A stretch of 10,438 nt of DNA from Planctomycetota bacterium (GTDB lineage: Bacteria > Planctomycetota > UBA8742 > SKZP01 > JAIOTL01): the NCBI GenBank assembly GCA_021106775.1, contig JAIOTL010000374.1:1-10438 (forward strand), read 5' to 3'. A program made the translations under genes and the position numbers. The notes under the pieces were generated by a model. That model did no database searches and had not been told where the DNA came from. It worked only from the letters and a program-made list of their open reading frames with translations. Positions within the stretch are counted from its first letter, which is position 1; the number at the start of each line of letters is the position of its first letter. Of the stretch, positions 5,801-10,438 are shown piece after piece.

Positions 5801-8134
5801 GGTTTCGACGTGCGGGTTGTTGTCAGTTGAATTTGTTTCATATCGGAAATTCAGCGTTTTGGGATAGAATTGCGTTTCGCGAATCTCGCCTGATTGCAGT
5901 ATCTCACCACCACAAATGCAGCATTTCACCGGTTTCTGCTCCTTGATAATTTGGACGTTTCCGCATGACAGACAACGAACCGCAGGTAAGCTGATACTAA
6001 GCTGGCGTGAAGTCTTCATAGAAAACACCGACTTCAGCAGATTCAAGATTTCTTGTGGTTTGAGCGACGGCACAAGCGCGCCTGCAATAATGTTCTTTCC
6101 GTTTGTAATCCCGGCAATCCGAGCCAGTTCGCGTGTTTTCTGCATATGATTCATGCTGTCATCGATAATCTCAAAGCCGGGGGGATAAATATTGATGAGA
6201 TTGTTGAAAATAAAGAACTCGGTGTTTGCCCCGAAATGCTGACGGTCATAACTCCAGAAGAATTCAGTTGCATCATAATCGGTTTCAGAATGCAGCGAAA
6301 CATCGAAATCGAGACTTTCGAGTTCTTCCTTGAGTTTGAATTGCAGGTATGAGAGGAATTTCACGGCGGATTTGCTGATTTCGTTCTCAATTGGCTTATT
6401 TTCCTCGAACAAGTTCATTGTAGTGTCGAAACCTCGGCGTTTGCCTTTTTTACCGATTGACCAACGTTTTTTCTCACCGAGCATGTACATTATTGCAGGT
6501 GTCAAACCCATGAGCCGAATTTCGCTCCTGAAATTTTTTATCGAAAGCGATGCAGGATGCTCAGGATTCTTAAATATTGGCAAGTTAAACCGGTTGAAAT
6601 AACTTCCGATGAAGACGTGATGTTCGGTTATTGCTTGCAGGGCTATTTCCATCGTGTGCTCAAGTGATTCTGTGAAATTGTTCTCGTTATTGTTTGCTGA
6701 GTATGCTGCCTGCGGAACATTAACACTAAAGCTGTTCAGGACGCATTGCGTTTCCTGCGACGTTGAATTAAGCATGCCCTTGATGTTCTCATCCTCAAGC
6801 TGATATTTTACGTTGCCGAATTCCGAAGCACAAATTGTTGAATGCTCAAGTATTTTAATATTTGCGGGTTGAAAAATATCCTTCCAATCGAATTTGAAAA
6901 TTGTGTGAATGTTTTTTTGCAGCATTTTATTGCGCAACAACAGCTCGAAAGTGATAAAGGCGAGATTTTTGATAATTTCGTTGAATTCACCTATTGTTTT
7001 ACCTGAATTTATGGGCTGTTTGTTCAATTCAAGTGCGGGGAGTTTGTCAACGAGATTTGGGGCTTTATAATTAATCTCAATCTGAAGATTTTTATCCTGA
7101 AATTGCGTGAGAGCGAGGAGAATGCGCCTATATTGATTCATTAGCACATCACCGGGTAAATCTCGGAGCAAAGGTGCAATTGCCCATGTAAAGCCCTGAA
7201 TCTCAACGGCATCGCTGATTTCGAACAATTGGCTGATATACCGAATTAATTGGGTTATGAATTCATCGAAATTCTCAGCGGATTTCTCGCCGGGAATACC
7301 TTCTTTCAGGCAATCAAGTGTGAACGAAATTTTTCGAAATTTTAATGGATTTGTGAAAGCTCTCGAATAAAGCTGACCTTTTTGAACTGCTTCGATTATC
7401 GGAGGTGAGAAAATCCTGCGTACGCCGTATTGCTGAAAAATCTTTCGAGAAACATATTCGTCGATGTCTGAGGCAGAAGTTAACGGAGGCTTACTGTCGC
7501 TGAGCCTGCCTCGCTGCAAGATTTCATCAATTGTGTTTATTTCGACCACTGCGGGCTCGTGCTCAGCTTGAATATCGAAGTATCCGAGTTCTATGAGTTC
7601 GACGTCAATCAAAGCTCTGATGAGTTTGCTGGTAATTTTGGCTTTGCCGATTGAAAAAACCTTTTCCTCAACATTATATGCAATATCCTCTGCGACTTTG
7701 CGCGCGACACCTGTTTTGATTATTAAATCTTCGTGAATTTTCCGTCTGTCCCAGAGCGAAACCTCGCTCCCGCTGCCCACAACAGAAATTTCAAAATCCT
7801 CAAAAAGTGAAGGTTCGCGGAAATTTTTACTCGATTTGTTTGCATCAAGTTTCTTCTGCTCTTCGCGCCAGAGTATGAACGCCTTTGCGATTTCAGGGTC
7901 TGCAGTTTCCAAAAGTACTCGTTCCACCCACTCAGAAACGTCCTCGTGTGTAGGATATGTCTCAATATAATTTCTTTCGAGAAAAAATGTAACAACGTCA
8001 GCCAGTTCTTCCGCGAGTTCGTAGTCAGGCGCGCCAGCAAGCACTGTTGCCTGGTAAATCGAACGTGTGATGTCCTTTTCGTCGAAAGGAACAAGCGTGC
8101 CGTCGGGTGACATTATTTTTTTGATTCGCGCCAT
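5795..8134 (-). CDS. ATP-cone / NrdD-like protein lacking the glycyl-radical glycine (possible pseudoenzyme)
   Basis: This 779-residue cytosolic protein is organised like class III (anaerobic) ribonucleoside-triphosphate reductase. ATP cone 1 spans about residues 4-95 and ATP cone 2 about 114-186. The NrdD-like barrel region (about 200-650) includes EIQGFTWAIAPLLRD (311-325; NrdD has a QAF..LAPF segment), IHTIFKFDW (409-417), CVLNSFSVNVPQAAY (464-478; NrdD has TINLPR) and PPGFEIIDD (651-659). A zinc ribbon with Cys721/Cys724 and Cys738/Cys741 follows. In active NrdD the ribbon leads into a radical loop Arg-Val-x-Gly-Tyr. Here it reads Arg752-Glu-Thr-Gln755-Phe (codon CAA at 5872-5870), so the radical Gly appears replaced by Gln. 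HxHDL is not recognisable, and the Cys-Cys pair is reduced to a single Cys435. The frame is intact and the C-terminal length normal. The ATG at 8134 follows GGAG by five bases. No nrdG activase is adjacent. Fold assignment is fairly sure; loss of activity is inferred. Confidence 0.8.
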   Translation of the reverse strand: MARIKKIMSPDGTLVPFDEKDITRSIYQATVLAGAPDYELAEELADVVTFFLERNYIETYPTHEDVSEWVERVLLETADPEIAKAFILWREEQKKLDANKSSKNFREPSLFEDFEISVVGSGSEVSLWDRRKIHEDLIIKTGVARKVAEDIAYNVEEKVFSIGKAKITSKLIRALIDVELIELGYFDIQAEHEPAVVEINTIDEILQRGRLSDSKPPLTSASDIDEYVSRKIFQQYGVRRIFSPPIIEAVQKGQLYSRAFTNPLKFRKISFTLDCLKEGIPGEKSAENFDEFITQLIRYISQLFEISDAVEIQGFTWAIAPLLRDLPGDVLMNQYRRILLALTQFQDKNLQIEINYKAPNLVDKLPALELNKQPINSGKTIGEFNEIIKNLAFITFELLLRNKMLQKNIHTIFKFDWKDIFQPANIKILEHSTICASEFGNVKYQLEDENIKGMLNSTSQETQCVLNSFSVNVPQAAYSANNNENNFTESLEHTMEIALQAITEHHVFIGSYFNRFNLPIFKNPEHPASLSIKNFRSEIRLMGLTPAIMYMLGEKKRWSIGKKGKRRGFDTTMNLFEENKPIENEISKSAVKFLSYLQFKLKEELESLDFDVSLHSETDYDATEFFWSYDRQHFGANTEFFIFNNLINIYPPGFEIIDDSMNHMQKTRELARIAGITNGKNIIAGALVPSLKPQEILNLLKSVFSMKTSRQLSISLPAVRCLSCGNVQIIKEQKPVKCCICGGEILQSGEIRETQFYPKTLNFRYETNSTDNNPHVETL

Positions 8135-8139
8135 AATAT

Positions 8140-8212
8140 CTCCGGAACAAGGTTCAAAACGAATGCGTCAGAGTTGAAATCAATCTTATATTGAATTGTG
8201 AATTCATGCAAA
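8140..8212 (-). promoter_or_regulatory. Candidate promoter and ribosome binding site of the NrdD-like gene
   Basis: Read on the minus strand, TTTGCA (8212-8207) and TATAAG (8190-8185) are 16 bases apart and resemble -35 and -10 boxes. The start would be near 8178, with a leader of about 44 bases and a GGAG ribosome site at 8143-8140. Between the boxes lies an inverted repeat, GAATT/AATTC (8193-8205), that could be an operator. I see no NrdR-box pair. Confidence 0.35.
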
Positions 8213-8215
8213 TTA

Positions 8216-8242
8216 AAAAGCTGGGGAACTTCTCCCCATTTT
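8216..8242 (-). terminator. Terminator-like hairpin downstream of the ptsI 3' region
   Basis: TGGGGA (8222-8227) and TCCCCA (8233-8238) form a perfect 6-bp GC-rich stem with a 5-base loop. On the minus strand the stem is followed by GC and then five Ts (8220-8216 read in reverse), as in an intrinsic terminator. On the plus strand it is followed by four Ts. It sits just upstream of the NrdD-like promoter and about 480 bases after the ptsI stop. It would therefore isolate the NrdD-like gene from ptsI read-through. Confidence 0.5.
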
Positions 8243-8320
8243 GGTTTACATCGGTGTTTGGGTGTTTTCTATACGAAACCTTGGAATTCTGTGAAATATG
8301 CAAAGGGGTCGGAATAAATT

Positions 8321-8531
8321 GTCATTCTGAACGGAGTGAAGCGGAGCGAACAAAGTGAAGAATCCAGGATGCGAAATGAAAAATATGGATTACATTTAAT
8401 AAATTATGTATGGAAAATTCTGAATCTGAATCATTACCTTCATTTGAAATTGCATTTTTCATTATTCTCTAATTTACGTATGACCATCCTGGATTGCCAC
8501 GTCAGTCGCTTCGCTCCTTCCTCGCAATGAC
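8321..8531. repeat. Repeat family A element 2 (long inverted-repeat element)
   Basis: The element starts GTCATTCTGAACGGAGTGAA and ends CCTCGCAATGAC. Read in reverse, that end is the common intergenic motif GTCATTGCGAGG. Inner inverted markers are ATCCAGGAT (8362-8370) with ATCCTGGAT (8486-8494), and AATGAAAAAT (8375-8384) with ATTTTTCATT (8454-8463). It is about 211 bases long, similar to element 1. Its right block GTATGACCATCCTGGAT (8478-8494) is the exact reverse complement of the left block of element 1. It is predicted to fold into one long interrupted hairpin. Confidence 0.65.
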
Positions 8532-8542
8532 AACGGGAGATT

Positions 8543-8561
8543 GACAGGCAAGATGCCTGTC
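8543..8561. repeat. Repeat family B hairpin, copy in cluster 2
   Basis: GACAGGCA (8543-8550) pairs perfectly with TGCCTGTC (8554-8561) around a 3-base AGA loop. CTACCATTTACTCGACAAAA follows directly and leads into C copy 3. Confidence 0.7.
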
Positions 8562-8660
8562 CTACCATTTACTCGACAAAATCTGCAGATTCGGTGAAAT
8601 ATGTACAACCGGAAAGAAAATGCATGCTTGCATGCCTGTCCTACCATTTACTCGACAAAA
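8553..8660 (+). repeat. Pair of 29-bp direct repeats 79 bp apart (B-C junction units)
   Basis: Bases 8553-8581 and 8632-8660 are identical (ATGCCTGTCC...GACAAAA). The sequence after each copy stays related: AGATTCGGTGAAATATG follows the first and AGATTCGTTGTAATTC the second. The unit is therefore an imperfect tandem duplication of B right arm plus C, with the second copy more decayed. The second copy's left arm has been replaced by a GCATGC/GCATGC palindrome (8622-8635). Confidence 0.75.
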
Positions 8661-8719
8661 CCGATAGATTCGTTGTAATTCAAAAAGGGGACGGAAACTT
8701 AAAGCAGGTTTACCCACCC

Positions 8720-10414
8720 TTAGTCGATGTAATATTCATTGAGGTATTTCTTTACTTTTTTCTTTGAATCATCGATTTTCATATTATGCAGTAATCGTTT
8801 CACCTGAGGAATTGAAACAGCAGACATTGAGAAAGACCGAAGTCCGAGTCCGACGAGAAATTCTGTAAAACGGATATTTCCTGCCATTTCTCCGCACAAG
8901 CTGCACTCGATGCCGGCAGCATCAGCAGCATCGATGGTTTTTTTGATGAGATATAAAATCGATGGATGATCCTGCTCGAACAGATGAGCGACTCTGCCAT
9001 TATTCCTGTCCACAGCAATTGTGTATTGCACTAAATCGTTTGAGCCGATAGAGAAAAAATCGACTTCTTTTGCGAGTTTCTCAGCGATTAATGCTGCTGC
9101 GGGAACCTCAATCATAATTCCTATGGGCATATTTTCGTTAAAATCGTATTTTTCACTTCTAAGCTCATCCTTGACTTCTTCGAAGACTCCTTTGACCCGG
9201 TTGAGTTCATCAAGTGAGCTTATCATCGGGAACATGAGCCGAACATTGCCTTTCAAACTTACTCGTAAAATCGCCCGAAGCTGAGCGCGAAACAGATGAA
9301 CAAATCGCGGGTCAAGCGAAAGTCGAATCGAACGCAAGCCGAGAAATGGGTTTGCTTCCTGACCGACCAGCAGTTCGCCGGTGAATTTATCCGCACCGAA
9401 ATCCATCGTCCGAATTGTGAAAGGTTTGTCTGTGCCGAGATAACTGAGTGAGCGTTTATAAACTTTGTAATGATCTTCTTCGGTTGGCTTACTGCCGGTG
9501 AGCGAGAAGATAAACTCTGTCCGAAACAGCCCTATCCCATGCGCGCCATATTTTAGCGATATTTCGATTTCGGAATCAAATTCAATATTCGACAGAAGCC
9601 GGATTTTCTCGCCATCAAAAGTTTCTGCAGGATACTGACTCACTTCCTCGACAAGTCTTGTTCGTTCAAGCGATTCCTGTTCCTTGCGCTTTTCATATCG
9701 CTCGATTGTGCGTTCATCAGGCTCAATTATTACGGTACCTCTACGACCATCGAGAATAATAATGTCGTTAGGTGTGATTTCCGAAAGAATTCCTTCAGCA
9801 CCTACAACCGCTGGTATTCCCAGAGCATTGGCAAGAATAGCAGAATGGCTGGTTGAACCGCCAATTTCAGTGAGAATGCCCTGAATCATGTTTCTGTCGA
9901 ACCCTGCAGTTTGCGAAGGTGTCAGCTCTCGGGCTGCGAGAATACCTGGAGTATCGAAAGTCTGAGATACTGCTTTTCCAATGAGGTTTTTCAGCAATCT
10001 CCGTTCAATATCTGTGAAATCCGCTGCTTTCGTGCGAAAAGTGGGGTCTTCCATGTCAAGTAAAAGCTGTTTGTATCTTCTGAAAACCCTGTTGACAGCA
10101 AACTCGGCAGTGCAAAGGTTTGATAGAATTTTGTCAGAAATTTCGTCAAAAAGGACAATGTCATTAAGAATGGCAATATGCCCTTCAAAAATCATCGAGA
10201 TATGCTCGCTGTCACTTTGTTCTTCGATAGAACGTTTAATGTTCCGAAGTTCTTTTACGCTAATTATTTTGGCTTTTTCAAGTCTTATAATTTCGCTGTC
10301 GATTTCCGATGGTTTTATCCTTCTGCGCGTAACGGGGAATTCGCTCGGTTCAAGTACATGAACAGGCGCGATGACAATACCTTCAGAAACTCCAATACCT
10401 CTTTTGATTTCCAT
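8720..10414 (-). CDS. ptsI: Phosphoenolpyruvate-protein phosphotransferase (PTS Enzyme I)
   Basis: Enzyme I takes phosphate from phosphoenolpyruvate on a histidine and passes it to HPr, starting sugar uptake or PTS-based regulation in the cytosol. The protein has 564 residues, close to the family's usual 570-575. The N-terminal RGIGVSEGIVIAP and the MEDPTFRTKAADFTDIERRLL segment (121-141) belong to the HPr-binding and swivelling region. GGSTSHSAILANALGIPAVVG (185-205) carries the phospho-accepting His190. The PEP-binding barrel shows LFRTEF (Arg299), TIRTMDFGADK (Arg335), EVPAA (436-440) and DFFSIGSNDLVQYTIAVDR (452-470). Cys507 in SLCGEMAG matches the catalytic acid Cys502 of E. coli. All key residues are present, so it should be active. 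The ATG at 10414 has no obvious Shine-Dalgarno but fits the family start. HPr is not in the window and may lie upstream beyond 10438. The gene ends 16 bases after repeat C copy 4. Confidence 0.95.
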   Translation of the reverse strand: MEIKRGIGVSEGIVIAPVHVLEPSEFPVTRRRIKPSEIDSEIIRLEKAKIISVKELRNIKRSIEEQSDSEHISMIFEGHIAILNDIVLFDEISDKILSNLCTAEFAVNRVFRRYKQLLLDMEDPTFRTKAADFTDIERRLLKNLIGKAVSQTFDTPGILAARELTPSQTAGFDRNMIQGILTEIGGSTSHSAILANALGIPAVVGAEGILSEITPNDIIILDGRRGTVIIEPDERTIERYEKRKEQESLERTRLVEEVSQYPAETFDGEKIRLLSNIEFDSEIEISLKYGAHGIGLFRTEFIFSLTGSKPTEEDHYKVYKRSLSYLGTDKPFTIRTMDFGADKFTGELLVGQEANPFLGLRSIRLSLDPRFVHLFRAQLRAILRVSLKGNVRLMFPMISSLDELNRVKGVFEEVKDELRSEKYDFNENMPIGIMIEVPAAALIAEKLAKEVDFFSIGSNDLVQYTIAVDRNNGRVAHLFEQDHPSILYLIKKTIDAADAAGIECSLCGEMAGNIRFTEFLVGLGLRSFSMSAVSIPQVKRLLHNMKIDDSKKKVKKYLNEYYID

Positions 10415-10438
10415 GATTATTCACAAAAGGATTTTCTA

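Larger units (their letters stand above)
8243..8719. repeat. Gene-free repeat cluster 2 between ptsI and the NrdD-like gene
   Basis: No credible gene is present. In plus-strand order the region holds C copy 2 (8265-8320), abutting A element 2 (8321-8531), then B hairpin (8543-8561), C copy 3 (8568-8622), a B right half (8633-8640) and C copy 4 (8647-8704). Little is left over except the AT-rich core of element A and the short stretch before the ptsI stop. Families A, B and C are the same as in cluster 1. Confidence 0.75.

Noticed and set aside
5642..5830. 62-codon plus-strand reading frame in cluster 1
   Set aside because: It runs through repeat A, repeat C and the end of the NrdD-like gene, with no ribosome site and no recognisable protein.
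8336..8530. 64-codon plus-strand reading frame in cluster 2
   Set aside because: It is entirely contained within the inverted-repeat element A2; the product is repeat sequence and there is no ribosome site.
8553..8660. Two identical 29-bp repeats separated by 50 bp, resembling a minimal CRISPR array
   Set aside because: There are only two copies, the 'spacer' resembles the sequence following the second copy, and the unit is part of dispersed families B and C. No cas genes are present.
8720..10414. Enzyme I as a defective or regulatory paralogue
   Set aside because: Phospho-His190, Arg299, Arg335 and Cys507 are all present. Small departures such as GADK for GGDK and GSND for GTND are within family variation.

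Overview
The window looks like a chromosomal segment of an anaerobic or facultatively anaerobic Gram-negative bacterium. The evidence is an ammonia-forming nitrite reductase (NrfA), an RND-family inner-membrane pump, a class III ribonucleotide-reductase-like protein and PTS Enzyme I. Moderate-to-low GC, weak Shine-Dalgarno use and 'GTCATTCTGA...GAATCC'-type intergenic repeats fit the FCB side of the bacteria, perhaps an Ignavibacteria/Kapabacteria-like lineage. That placement is inference and rests on no marker gene.

Layout, left to right. Bases 1-681 (+) hold the C-terminal part of NrfA, cut by the window edge, with two CxxCH haem sites and the KAQH calcium/active-site motif. Bases 730-1743 (-) encode a zinc-independent quinone-oxidoreductase-type medium-chain reductase, convergent with nrfA. 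A 150-base divergent intergenic region carries a 10-bp palindrome flanked by direct repeats and a candidate promoter for the next gene. Bases 1894-5103 (+) encode a complete 1069-residue RND permease without its periplasmic adaptor or outer-membrane channel. Bases 5104-5794 are a gene-free repeat cluster. Bases 5795-8134 (-) encode a 779-residue protein with two ATP cones, an NrdD-like barrel and a C-terminal zinc ribbon. Bases 8135-8719 hold a promoter, a terminator-like hairpin and a second repeat cluster. Bases 8720-10414 (-) encode complete Enzyme I.

The most interesting item is the NrdD-like protein. It aligns by eye along its whole length with anaerobic ribonucleotide reductase. At the glycyl-radical site, however, the expected Arg-Val-x-Gly-Tyr reads Arg-Glu-Thr-Gln-Phe, and the usual His-x-His-Asp-Leu and Cys-Cys motifs are also eroded. 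The frame is intact, so it looks like a preserved pseudoenzyme that keeps nucleotide-binding cones and a zinc ribbon. This interpretation is tentative until tested by alignment.

The second theme is a mosaic of three repeat families (A, long inverted-repeat elements; B, a GACAGGCA/TGCCTGTC hairpin; C, a unit of about 55 bp). They fill both larger intergenic regions and abut the 3' ends of both right-hand genes. One C copy contains the stop codon of the NrdD-like gene. The genes do not form one obvious pathway; nitrate/nitrite respiration and anaerobic life are the only common threads.
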